This document shows positions 1-6,765 of a stretch of 64,000 nucleotides of DNA, piece after piece. Under the pieces are notes generated by a model. It worked only from the letters and a program-made list of their open reading frames with translations. It made no database searches and had not been told where the DNA came from. Made by a program: the position numbers and the translations under genes. Within the stretch, counting starts at the first letter, position 1. Each line of letters begins with the position of its first letter. Source of the stretch: Streptomyces zaomyceticus (GTDB lineage Bacteria > Actinomycetota > Actinomycetes > Streptomycetales > Streptomycetaceae); NCBI RefSeq assembly GCF_014656215.1, contig NZ_BNBZ01000028.1:32296-96295 (forward strand), in the 5' to 3' direction.

Positions 1-1076
1 GGCCGGCCCTCCGGAGCGCCCCCGCCGTCGTCCGCGATCACCAGCCGCACCGCGTCCGTGCCCCAGTCGAGGGAGACGCGGACCGTCCGCGCGCCCGAAT
101 GGCGGGTCACGTTCGTCAACGCCTCCTGGACGATCCGGTACGCGGCGAGGTCCACGGGAGGCGGCAGCGGCACGGGAGTGCCCGACGTCTCCGTTCGTAC
201 GTCGAGACCGGCGCTCCGGGCGCGATCGACGAGATCGCCGAGGAGCGCGAGACCGGAGGGGGACGGGGCGGTCGGCGTGGGCTCGTCGGCGCTCCGCAGG
301 ACCCCGAGGGTCGCCCGCAGCTCGCGCAGCGCGTCCTTGCTGGTGGCCTTCACCGCCTCCAGCGCCTCGGTGGCCGTGACGAGCCCGGCCTCGGGGGCGG
401 GCCCCTTCCCGAGTCGGTGCAGGGCGGCGCCGGACTGGACGTTGATCAGGGAGATGCTGTGGCCGAGGACGTCGTGCACCTCACGGGCGATCCGCAGCCG
501 CTCCTCGGTGGCGCTCTGACGGGCGCGGGCCTCCTGCTCCCGTTCGGCGGCGAGCGCCCGCTGCTCCACCTCGTGGAGGTAGGCGATCCGGGTGCGCTGG
601 GCCCGGCCCACCGCGACGAGGCTGATCAGCCACCCGGCCAGCATCACGAGCGAGGTGTCGTCGATCTGCCGGTGCCCCGGCCGCTGCCGGAACTCGCCGA
701 ACCCGACCGCGAGCAGGGTGACAGAGGCGAGGGCGACGGAGGCGGCGAAGCGGCCCTCGGCGGCGGTCGTGTACAGCGCGAGCGCGAAAGCGATCATGAG
801 CGGGCCGTCCTGGGAGGACAGCGGGTAGTAGACGACGCAGGCCAGCAGCGTGACGACGGCGACGGCGACCGGCTGGCGCCGCCGGAAGTACAGCGCCCCG
901 CACCCGACCAGGATGAGCGCCCAGCCGATCACCGTACGGGCGACGGGCTCGGTCGCGTACCGCGCGGAGACGAGTGTCCAGACGGCGACGACGACCAGGA
1001 CGACACCCGCCACGAGAGCGTCGGAGGCCCGCGACGACAGACGCCCGCCGCCGGGGGAACGGAGGGGGAGGGACAT
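1..1076 (-). CDS. NarL-family sensor histidine kinase, C-terminus cut by window edge
   Basis: Reading the minus strand from ATG 1076 gives at least 358 residues. The N-terminal part has about four hydrophobic segments, so the protein is membrane-anchored. A HisKA_3 dimerisation/phosphoacceptor region follows, with the motif REVHDVLGHS (around residue 205) holding the phosphorylated His. The N box is AYRIVQEALTN and the frame leaves the window at the G1 box (IADDGGGAPEGR). This is the usual layout of NarL/FixJ-partner kinases of actinobacteria, which phosphorylate a LuxR-type response regulator. That regulator would lie outside the window to the left. No good ribosome site precedes the ATG, so the exact start is uncertain. 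The signal cannot be inferred. Confidence 0.9.
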   Translation of the reverse strand, partial: MSLPLRSPGGGRLSSRASDALVAGVVLVVVAVWTLVSARYATEPVARTVIGWALILVGCGALYFRRRQPVAVAVVTLLACVVYYPLSSQDGPLMIAFALALYTTAAEGRFAASVALASVTLLAVGFGEFRQRPGHRQIDDTSLVMLAGWLISLVAVGRAQRTRIAYLHEVEQRALAAEREQEARARQSATEERLRIAREVHDVLGHSISLINVQSGAALHRLGKGPAPEAGLVTATEALEAVKATSKDALRELRATLGVLRSADEPTPTAPSPSGLALLGDLVDRARSAGLDVRTETSGTPVPLPPPVDLAAYRIVQEALTNVTRHSGARTVRVSLDWGTDAVRLVIADDGGGAPEGR

Positions 1077-1174
1077 GCGTCGAAGGATAGGCGGGGGACG
1101 GCGACGGGGTGTGCGTGTGGCCTCGTGGGGCGGCGGGGGTGAGCGCGGGGGCAGGGGTCGCGGTCCCGCGGGCG

Positions 1175-1229
1175 GGTCGTCCTCGTACGGCCGGGGTCGC
1201 CCTCGTACGGTCGGGTCGTCCTCGTACGG
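1175..1229. repeat. Three near-identical 16-bp direct repeats upstream of divergent genes
   Basis: The unit GGTCGTCCTCGTACGG occurs at 1175-1190 and 1214-1229, and with one change (C for T at the sixth position) at 1195-1210. Spacing is 19-20 bp, about two helical turns. The repeats lie in the divergent gap between the sensor kinase and the small membrane protein, so they could be regulator binding sites. They could equally be slippage products. Confidence 0.6.
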
Positions 1230-1275
1230 CTTGGGTGGGTGGGAACGTCGGATCGGGCGGCCTCGGGGGGCTTCG

Positions 1276-1686
1276 ATGATGTACGGGTACTCGGACGAGT
1301 GGTGGGTCCTGCTGTTCGTGCCGGTGGTCCTGTGGGTGCCGTTCGGGCCCTTCCTCATGGCGGGCATGGGGGTGTGGTGTGCCCGGCGGCCCGGGCGGTG
1401 GCCGCGGCTCTGGTCCGTGCTGCTGCCGCTGGTGCCGGTCGCGGTCTCCGCCGTCGCCATGACCATGCCCCTGGAGAGCTGGGACCAGTCCGGCCACACC
1501 GAGGACCTCCTGGGCTATGTCCTCGTGTACGTGCTGGGCATCACCGTGCTGCCGTGGGTGCTCGGATACGGCATCACGAGGGCGGTGCGGGCGGTGAGGG
1601 GCCGTCGGGAGCCGGAGTCGGAGACCCGTGCGGAGCCGGGGCCGGGGCCGGGGCCGGAGGGGGAGCGGGGCCCCACGGAGCCGTAG
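1276..1686 (+). CDS. Small membrane protein of unknown function
   Basis: The 136-residue product starts at ATG 1276 (a second ATG follows directly), with a G-rich ribosome-site-like stretch just upstream. Three hydrophobic segments are visible: LLFVPVVLWVPFGPFLMAG, a stretch beginning LWSVLLPLVPVAVSAVAM, and one beginning YVLVYVLGITVLPWVLGY. A charged cytoplasmic tail follows, rich in Glu, Arg, Pro and Gly. I do not recognise a family. It sits alone, divergent from the sensor kinase. The codon pattern (G/C third positions through the membrane segments) supports a real gene, but its role cannot be stated. Confidence 0.6.
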   Translation: MMYGYSDEWWVLLFVPVVLWVPFGPFLMAGMGVWCARRPGRWPRLWSVLLPLVPVAVSAVAMTMPLESWDQSGHTEDLLGYVLVYVLGITVLPWVLGYGITRAVRAVRGRREPESETRAEPGPGPGPEGERGPTEP

Positions 1687-1757
1687 CGCGCTTATGTACG
1701 CGTGCTGCGGGCCCCTTCGGCGACCTTCGGTGCGTGCGCCCCTGCCGCGACCCTCTT

Positions 1758-1803
1758 GTCAACCAAGGTTGACGAGAGGGTGAGTGTCAACGTAAGTTGA
1801 CAC
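1758..1803. promoter_or_regulatory. Paired operator: two TGTCAAC-N4-GTTGACA-type inverted repeats
   Basis: Two inverted repeats share one consensus. GTCAAC-CAAG-GTTGAC lies at 1758-1773 (with flanking C and G also pairing) and GTGTCAAC-GTAA-GTTGACAC at 1784-1803. Their centres are 28 bp apart and the second ends one base before the ATG of the HTH gene at 1805. The position predicts transcriptional control of the HTH/Clp_N pair, most simply autorepression. Confidence 0.75.
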
Positions 1804-1804
1804 C

Positions 1805-2014
1805 ATGAGCGATGCGACCGATCTCGCCGTGCGGGCGGGTGACCGCGACCCCCGAATCGGGCTGCGGGCCGTTTCCGCCCTGAGGCGACTGCTGGAACAG
1901 CTGGAAGCCGTCCAGGTGCGCAGTGCGCGCAACCAGGGGTGGTCGTGGCAGGAGATCGCGACCGAACTGGGAGTCAGCCGTCAGGCCGTCCACAAGAAGT
2001 ACGGGAGGCAGTGA
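1805..2014 (+). CDS. Small helix-turn-helix DNA-binding protein
   Basis: The product has 69 residues. Its C-terminal half contains a clear helix-turn-helix (WSWQEIATELGVSRQAVHKK, around residues 46-65) of the type seen in small MarR/AsnC-like or sigma-region-4-like proteins. The N-terminal helix is Leu- and Arg-rich (GLRAVSALRRLLEQLEAVQV) and may dimerise. The gene follows two matching inverted repeats that run up to its start codon, which suggests it binds them. Its stop codon overlaps the next start, so it is coupled to the Clp_N-domain gene. The pair probably forms a stress-response unit, though the inducing condition is not visible. Confidence 0.85.
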   Translation: MSDATDLAVRAGDRDPRIGLRAVSALRRLLEQLEAVQVRSARNQGWSWQEIATELGVSRQAVHKKYGRQ

Positions 2015-2568
2015 TGTTCGAGCGGTTCACGAAATCCGCACGCGCCGTGGTGAAGGGGGCGGTCGAGCACGCCGAGCGGGGCTGCGCGACGGCCGTCACC
2101 GAGGAGCATCTGCTCCTGGCCCTGCTCGACCGGGAGGAGAGCCGGGCGGCGGAGGCGCTGCGCACGCTCTGTCCGACCGAACGTCGCCCCTCCCTGGCCG
2201 CGGACCTGGCGGACGCCCGGCGCCGGGCGGGGCTGTCCCGGGCGGACGCGGAGGCCCTGGCGGACCTCGGCATCGACGTCGGCGCGATCGTGGCACGGGT
2301 GGAGGAGACGCACGGCGCGGGCGCGCTCGCGGGCGACCGCAGGGACACCGGGCGGCGCTCGGGCCGCCGGCCCTTCTCGCGGGAGGCCAAGGGCATCCTG
2401 GAGAAGTCGCTCCGGATGGCGCTGGCCCGCAAGGACCGGGAGATCGGCGACGAGCACATCCTCCTGGCGCTCACCAGCACCGGCGGGGTCGTCGCGGAGG
2501 TGCTGGCCGACCACGGCGTCTCGTACGCCTCGGTCGACACCGCACTCTCCGGCGCGCCGACCGGCTGA
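2014..2568 (+). CDS. Clp N-terminal domain protein without ATPase domain
   Basis: The 184-residue protein starts at ATG 2014, whose A is the last base of the preceding stop. It has the double Clp_N repeat. The first begins MFERFTKSARAVVKGAVEHA and contains TEEHLLLALL. The second contains FSREAKGILEKSLRMALARK and EHILLALTS. In ClpA/ClpC this domain binds substrates and adaptors such as ClpS or McsB. Here no Walker motifs or AAA domain follow, so the protein cannot unfold substrates itself. It may act as an adaptor, decoy or regulator of Clp proteases, which is inference. It is coupled to the HTH gene upstream. Confidence 0.88.
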   Translation: MFERFTKSARAVVKGAVEHAERGCATAVTEEHLLLALLDREESRAAEALRTLCPTERRPSLAADLADARRRAGLSRADAEALADLGIDVGAIVARVEETHGAGALAGDRRDTGRRSGRRPFSREAKGILEKSLRMALARKDREIGDEHILLALTSTGGVVAEVLADHGVSYASVDTALSGAPTG

Positions 2569-2748
2569 CTCCACCCCGCTCGCTCTCCTTGGCCTTTCCG
2601 GTCGACTGCGGTCCACGCGTACGCCCGCGAGCACCGGCTCCTGCCGGGGCCGGCCCCTGATCTCGGTGTCGGCCGGATCGACCGCTGCACCCGCCAGGAC
2701 TGAGTGGCCGCGAACCGCCTTCCGCCGATCCCGGGAAGGTGCCCGGCG

Positions 2749-3438
2749 TCACGCCTTCGTGCGTGGCTGGTGTGCGGTGAGCTCCGCCTTCTCCAGCCAG
2801 TCGAGGTACCAGCGGGCGAAGGTGACCGGTGTCCCCGTGTCATCGAGGAGCGGGGCGAGGTCGGTGTCGTCCACCCGGCAGTCGGACCAGACCGTGCCGC
2901 GGTGGGCACCGCTGATGATCAGCCACTCCCGCTGGGCGCAGCCGAGGTGGGAGATGACGATGGCACCGGCGGTGCGCTCGGGGGCGAACATCAGGGCTCC
3001 CCAGCGTTCGTCCCATGCTTCGGCGGCGTCGTCGAAGTCCTCGATCTCGTCGAAGTCCTCTTCTTCGGGGCGTTCGGCGAGAAGCGCGTCGAGGACTTCG
3101 GGGTCCGGGCCGTGCTCGGGGAAGGGGCGGGCGAGCATGGTCGGGTCGGCCAGGTCGGCCCCGTCCCCTTCCCAGCGCCAGCGGCCCTGTACGCGGCGCA
3201 CGGGGAAGACGCCGTAGGCGGGACCCGCGCCGCCGGCGCCCACGCGGGTGAGGAAGTTCCGGTAGTCCTCCGGCAGCCTCACGCCCAGCTGCGCTTCGAG
3301 CTCGGCGAGCCCGTCATCGGACAGCGGGTCCTCCAGGGCCCACCTGTGCCCGTGCGAGCCGAACACCTGGTCGCTCGACGGCCGGGTACCCAGCTCGGCC
3401 AGGCGCCGGCGAACACCGCTCCACTGCTGCTCAAACAT
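2749..3438 (-). CDS. SMI1/KNR4 family protein
   Basis: The 229-residue soluble protein starts at ATG 3438. The central part (LSDDGLAELEAQLGVRLPED followed by YRNFL) is the SMI1/KNR4 signature, in which an acidic/hydrophobic helix pair precedes a Gly-rich turn. An acidic stretch follows (EEEDFDEIEDFDDAAEAWDE) and the C-terminal part is W/R-rich. Bacterial members often act as immunity proteins against polymorphic toxins or as general interaction modules. No toxin gene lies beside it here, so an immunity role is not supported by context. It points away from recA, and the 310-bp gap between them holds the recA promoter. Confidence 0.8.
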   Translation of the reverse strand: MFEQQWSGVRRRLAELGTRPSSDQVFGSHGHRWALEDPLSDDGLAELEAQLGVRLPEDYRNFLTRVGAGGAGPAYGVFPVRRVQGRWRWEGDGADLADPTMLARPFPEHGPDPEVLDALLAERPEEEDFDEIEDFDDAAEAWDERWGALMFAPERTAGAIVISHLGCAQREWLIISGAHRGTVWSDCRVDDTDLAPLLDDTGTPVTFARWYLDWLEKAELTAHQPRTKA

Positions 3439-3584
3439 GCGCCGACGGTACGCGGAGCCTGTGACAGCGGAGGCCGCCGGGGAAGGAACGGCCTACCGGC
3501 GCGCTCGCCCGTCGATCGAGGCGTTCGGTCGTTGGTCCGTCACGTTCGGTGACGATGTCGCCCTGTGTCGGCGGCGTGGTGCGC

Positions 3585-3610
3585 TTGACACTGAAATCGA
3601 ACATCCATTC
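3585..3610 (+). promoter_or_regulatory. recA promoter with SOS-box-like element
   Basis: A TTGACA -35-like hexamer lies at 3585-3590. The SOS-type sequence GAACATCCATTC lies at 3599-3610, resembling the Gram-positive LexA/DinR box (GAAC-N4-GTTC with one half imperfect). Both lie about 140-165 bp upstream of the recA ATG. The element matches what is known for Streptomyces recA promoters and predicts LexA-controlled DNA-damage induction. Confidence 0.7.
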
Positions 3611-3751
3611 TCATGGAAGCCCGGCCCTTGGAATCTCGGGGTTGTCGCCGAGTTGTCCACAGGCCGGAGGGGACGTCGGGGCCCATTGTCAGTGGCAGGG
3701 GTTAGCGTCTTTCACATGAAGCGATCGACTCAAGCAAACCGGGTGGAACCC

Positions 3752-4851
3752 ATGGCAGGAACCGACCGCGAGAAGGCGCTCGACGCCGCGCTCGCACAGA
3801 TTGAACGCCAATTCGGCAAGGGCGCAGTGATGCGCATGGGTGACCGCGTCCAGGAGCCGATCGAGGTGATCTCCACCGGATCGACCGCCCTCGACATCGC
3901 CCTCGGCGTCGGCGGCCTGCCGCGCGGCCGTGTCGTGGAGGTCTACGGACCGGAGTCCTCCGGTAAGACGACCCTGACCCTGCACGCCGTGGCCAACGCC
4001 CAGAAGGCCGGCGGCCAGGTGGCCTTCGTGGACGCCGAGCACGCCCTCGACCCCGAGTACGCCAAGAAGCTCGGCGTCGACATCGACAACCTCATCCTGT
4101 CCCAGCCGGACAACGGCGAGCAGGCCCTCGAGATCGTCGACATGCTGGTCCGCTCCGGCGCCCTCGACCTGATCGTCATCGACTCCGTCGCCGCGCTCGT
4201 CCCGCGTGCGGAGATCGAGGGCGAGATGGGTGACTCGCACGTCGGTCTCCAGGCCCGACTGATGAGCCAGGCCCTCCGGAAGATCACCAGCGCGCTCAAC
4301 CAGTCCAAGACCACCGCGATCTTCATCAACCAGCTCCGCGAGAAGATCGGCGTGATGTTCGGCTCGCCGGAGACCACGACCGGTGGCCGCGCCCTGAAGA
4401 GACCCTCAAGGACGGCACGGACGCGGTCGGCAACCGCACCCGCGTCAAGGTCGTCAAGAACAAGGTCGCGCCCCCCTTCAAGCAGGCCGAGTTCGACATC
4501 CTCTACGGCCAGGGCATCAGCCGCGAGGGCGGCCTGATCGACATGGGCGTGGAGCACGGCTTCGTCCGCAAGGCCGGTGCCTGGTACACGTACGAGGGCG
4601 ACCAGCTCGGCCAGGGCAAGGAGAACGCCCGCAACTTCCTGAAGGACAACCCCGACCTCGCCGACGAGATCGAGAAGAAGATCAAGGAGAAGCTGGGCGT
4701 CGGCGTCCGGCCCGAGGCCGCGAAGGCCGAGACGGCGACGGACGGGGCGAGCGCCTCGGACGCGGCCGGCACGGACGACGCAGCCAAGAGCGTCCCGGCA
4801 CCCGCGAGCAAGACCGCGAAGGCGACCAAGGCCACCGCGGTCAAGAGCTGA
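3752..4851 (+). pseudogene. recA: recA recombinase, interrupted by a ~37-nt deletion and frameshift
   Basis: The first 216 codons from ATG 3752 are a perfect-looking RecA: Walker A GPESSGKT, the VFVDAEHALDP-type region, IDSVAALVPRAEIEGEMGD, and loop L2 (FINQLREKIGVMFGSPETTT). After GRALK (codon 216, ending at 4399) the frame turns to Arg/Ser-rich nonsense and stops at 4537. The true C-terminus (TLKDGTDAVGNRTRVKVV onward, through the lysine/alanine-rich tail to a stop at 4849-4851) resumes in a different frame from 4402. Compared with the conserved family, the codons for FYASVRLDIRRI plus one base are missing, i.e. 37 nt. The missing segment is a core strand next to L2, so even an in-frame product would be defective. 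The cause is either a real lesion or a sequencing/assembly fault. recX follows after 4 bp and looks intact. Confidence 0.9.
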
Positions 4852-4855
4852 ACCG

Positions 4856-5422
4856 GTGACCGGTCGCACCGAATGGCCGGGTGACAGCCCCGACTCGTCG
4901 AGGGCCGAGAAGGAGCTGTCACCCCAGGATCCGGCTGAGCGGGCGCGGGCGATCTGTCTGCGCCTGCTCACCGGGAACCCCCGCACGCGCAAGCAGCTCG
5001 CCGACGCGCTGCGCAAGCGGGAGATCCCCGACGAGGTGGCGGAGGAGGTCCTCTCCCGCTTCGAGGACGTCGGGCTCATCGACGACGCCGCCTTCGCGGG
5101 GGCCTGGGTGGAGTCCCGCCACCACGGCCGGGGCCTCGCCCGCCGGGCGCTCGCCCGCGAGCTGCGGACCAAGGGCGTCGAGCCGAGCCTCATCCAGGAG
5201 GCGGTGGAGCAGCTCGACTCCGACCAGGAGGAGGCCACCGCGCGCGAGCTCGTGGCGCGCAAGCTGCGCTCCACCCGAGGTCTCGACCGTGACCGGCGTC
5301 TGAGACGGCTCGCCGGGATGCTCGCCCGCAAGGGATATCCCGAGGGGATGGCCCTCCGCGTCGTCCGTCAGGCGCTGGAGGCCGAGGGCGAGGACACGGA
5401 CGGGCTCGACGAGTCCTTCTGA
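4856..5422 (+). CDS. recX: RecX, regulator of RecA
   Basis: The product has 188 residues from GTG 4856, four bases after the recA stop, so the two are co-transcribed. It contains the three-helix RecX repeats: ARAICLRLLTGNPRTRKQLA, then KREIPDEVAEEVLSRFEDVG and LIDDAAFAGAWVESR, then the conserved RRALARELRTKGV and the C-terminal MLARKGYPEGMALRVVRQAL. RecX binds RecA filaments and limits their growth and ATPase activity. In Streptomyces it is known to protect against RecA overproduction. The terminator stem overlaps its stop codon. Its intactness beside a broken recA is a point in favour of a recent lesion or an assembly error. Confidence 0.95.
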   Translation: MTGRTEWPGDSPDSSRAEKELSPQDPAERARAICLRLLTGNPRTRKQLADALRKREIPDEVAEEVLSRFEDVGLIDDAAFAGAWVESRHHGRGLARRALARELRTKGVEPSLIQEAVEQLDSDQEEATARELVARKLRSTRGLDRDRRLRRLAGMLARKGYPEGMALRVVRQALEAEGEDTDGLDESF

Positions 5423-5447
5423 TCCCCGGGGGAGATCAGAAGGACTC
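5411..5447 (+). terminator. recA-recX transcription terminator
   Basis: A perfect 14-bp inverted repeat (GAGTCCTTCTGATC at 5411-5424, its complement at 5434-5447) with a 9-nt loop overlaps the recX stop codon. Streptomyces terminators often lack a U tract, as this one does. Confidence 0.8.
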
Positions 5448-5502
5448 CGTCCGAGTCCCGGCGTGGCCGTCCGCGCCAGCGGGTGGTGCTGACCTCGTCG
5501 CG

Positions 5503-5970
5503 TCAGCCGCGCGGCGTCGGGAGCAGGACCGGGAGGCCCGCCGCCTTCCACGCCTGGAAGCCGCCGATCACGTCGGTCGCCCGGTGCAGGCCCAGGCGGC
5601 GCAGGGACTCGGCGGCGAGGGAGGAGGCGTAGCCCTCGTTGCAGAGGACCACCACCCGCAGATCATGGCTGTCCGCCTCCGCCGCCCGATGGCTGCCCAG
5701 GGGGTCGAGCCGCCACTCCAGCTCGTTGCGTTCCACCACCAGCGCGCCCGGGATCAGCCCGTCCCGTTCGCGCAGGGCCGCGTAGCGCGTGTCCACCAGG
5801 AGCGCGTCGCCCGCCTCGTACGCCTCGTGGGCGGCCCGGGGCCCGATCCTGTCGAGGCCCGACCGGACCTGCTCCAGGAGGTCGTCGATCCCGATCCGGC
5901 CGGCTTCCGCCGGTGCCGTACCGCCCGCACCCTCCGTGGTGCTCGTCGTGCTCTCGTGTCGCTCGCTCAC
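5503..5970 (-). CDS. Rhodanese-like sulfurtransferase domain protein
   Basis: The 155-residue single-domain rhodanese has ALLVDTR at the first conserved block, IPGALVVERNELEW (CH2A-like), and the active-site loop VVLCNEGYASSLAA with the catalytic Cys. It ends with DVIGGFQAWKAAGLPV, the classic C-terminal motif. The N-terminal ~40 residues are a Ser/Thr/Gly-rich extension. The family transfers sulfane sulfur to thiophilic acceptors such as cyanide or sulfite. Its ATG overlaps the stop of the cysteine dioxygenase gene by the ATGA arrangement. The two therefore form an operon that would act together in oxidative cysteine sulfur catabolism in the cytoplasm. Confidence 0.92.
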   Translation of the reverse strand: MSERHESTTSTTEGAGGTAPAEAGRIGIDDLLEQVRSGLDRIGPRAAHEAYEAGDALLVDTRYAALRERDGLIPGALVVERNELEWRLDPLGSHRAAEADSHDLRVVVLCNEGYASSLAAESLRRLGLHRATDVIGGFQAWKAAGLPVLLPTPRG

Positions 5971-6554
5971 TGCCAGTCCTCCGGGCGCTCGACCTGCTCA
6001 AGGCGGAGTACCGCGCCCGTCCGGCTGAACCGCCGGATCAGCGGGAGCGGCGGATAGTAGGCGTGCACCGACACCGCGTGGGTGTCCGGGGACTCGTTGA
6101 GCACCTCGTGCACATGATGGCGGCCGAAAGCGCGGCTGCCGCCCTCGCCGAGACGGCGGGAGCGGTCGAGGCCGTCGGCCAGTTCCAGGGTCTTCCAGCC
6201 GCTCGCCGGCAGCCGGACCGCCAGCGCGTTCTCGGTCAGCGTGCCGCGTGCCGTGGCGAAGGCGCCGAGCGAATCGGCGTGGTCGTGCCAGCCCGTGCCC
6301 GTGCCGGGCGGCCAGCCGATGAGCCAGGCCTCGCTGCCGCCGGGGCCTTCGAGCCGGACCCAGGTGCGGCCCTCGGGGTCCAGCGGCAGGGAATCCACCA
6401 GGGCCCGGTCCGCCGCCGTGCGCCGGACGAAGTCGAGCAGGGCCGCCGCCGTCGGCGCGCCGGACGGAGCGGTCCGGGCGGCGGCCGGGGAGCCGGCCGG
6501 GGGGACGGGGGCGGTGGGGGCGTTCAGAGGGTGCGCGGGGGTGGGGTGAGACAC
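5967..6554 (-). CDS. Cysteine dioxygenase (type I, cupin)
   Basis: GTG 6554 is chosen because an AGGACGG ribosome site precedes it, giving 195 residues. The cupin metal site is visible as GWHDHADSLGAF (two His) and RHHVHEVLNESP (third His), matching bacterial cysteine dioxygenases, which oxidise L-cysteine to cysteine sulfinate with a 3-His iron. RLEGPGGSEAWLIGWPPGTG precedes the first motif. The gene is coupled to a rhodanese gene. About 92 bases upstream is a cysteine-rich leader peptide, so expression is probably tied to cysteine supply. An alternative start lies further upstream at ATG 6596, in the leader-hairpin area. Confidence 0.88.
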   Translation of the reverse strand: MSHPTPAHPLNAPTAPVPPAGSPAAARTAPSGAPTAAALLDFVRRTAADRALVDSLPLDPEGRTWVRLEGPGGSEAWLIGWPPGTGTGWHDHADSLGAFATARGTLTENALAVRLPASGWKTLELADGLDRSRRLGEGGSRAFGRHHVHEVLNESPDTHAVSVHAYYPPLPLIRRFSRTGAVLRLEQVERPEDWQ

Positions 6555-6600
6555 GGGTGTCCGTCCTGGTTCGCTGAGAGCGCGCGACGGCAGCACGGCT

Positions 6601-6618
6601 CACCGACGAACGTCGGTG
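6601..6618 (-). promoter_or_regulatory. Hairpin in the leader of the cysteine dioxygenase operon
   Basis: CACCGACG-AA-CGTCGGTG forms a perfect 8-bp stem with a 2-nt loop, located between the stop of the leader peptide (6647) and the dioxygenase start (6554). It is placed to respond to ribosome stalling on the leader peptide, as an attenuator or by sequestering downstream sequence. The mechanism is inference. Confidence 0.6.
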
Positions 6619-6646
6619 GCGGGGCGCGCGCGGGGGAAGGGCGAGA

Positions 6647-6694
6647 TCAGCAGGACGGGCGACACACGCAGCCCGCGTAGCGGACGAGGTCCAT
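6647..6694 (-). CDS. Cysteine-rich leader peptide (attenuation uORF)
   Basis: A short frame on the minus strand encodes MDLVRYAGCVCRPSC followed by TGA. A GGAGG ribosome site lies about 6-10 bases before its ATG. Three of the last seven residues are Cys and the final codon is Cys, which is the expected form of a translation-coupled cysteine sensor. Actinobacteria are known to place Cys-containing leader peptides (often with an HVDLLR- or VDLVR-like part) before sulfur-metabolism genes, and DLVRYA resembles that part. The operon downstream encodes cysteine dioxygenase and rhodanese, so stalling or efficient translation at the Cys codons would report cysteinyl-tRNA levels. Confidence 0.8.
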   Translation of the reverse strand: MDLVRYAGCVCRPSC

Positions 6695-6765
6695 ATGGAC
6701 CCTCCGCCACAGGCGCACATCGGTGTCGGTCACGCTCCGGAGTACACCATGTGCGCCTGTGGGAA

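Noticed and set aside
3437..3751. Longer N-terminus for RecA
   Set aside because: An open frame extends upstream, but RecA of actinobacteria starts at MAGTDREKALD and the promoter and SOS box lie inside the extension.
4394..4405. Programmed frameshift or intein-like event in recA
   Set aside because: No slippery sequence is present, and a block of twelve core residues is missing rather than only a frame change. A deletion or assembly error explains it better.
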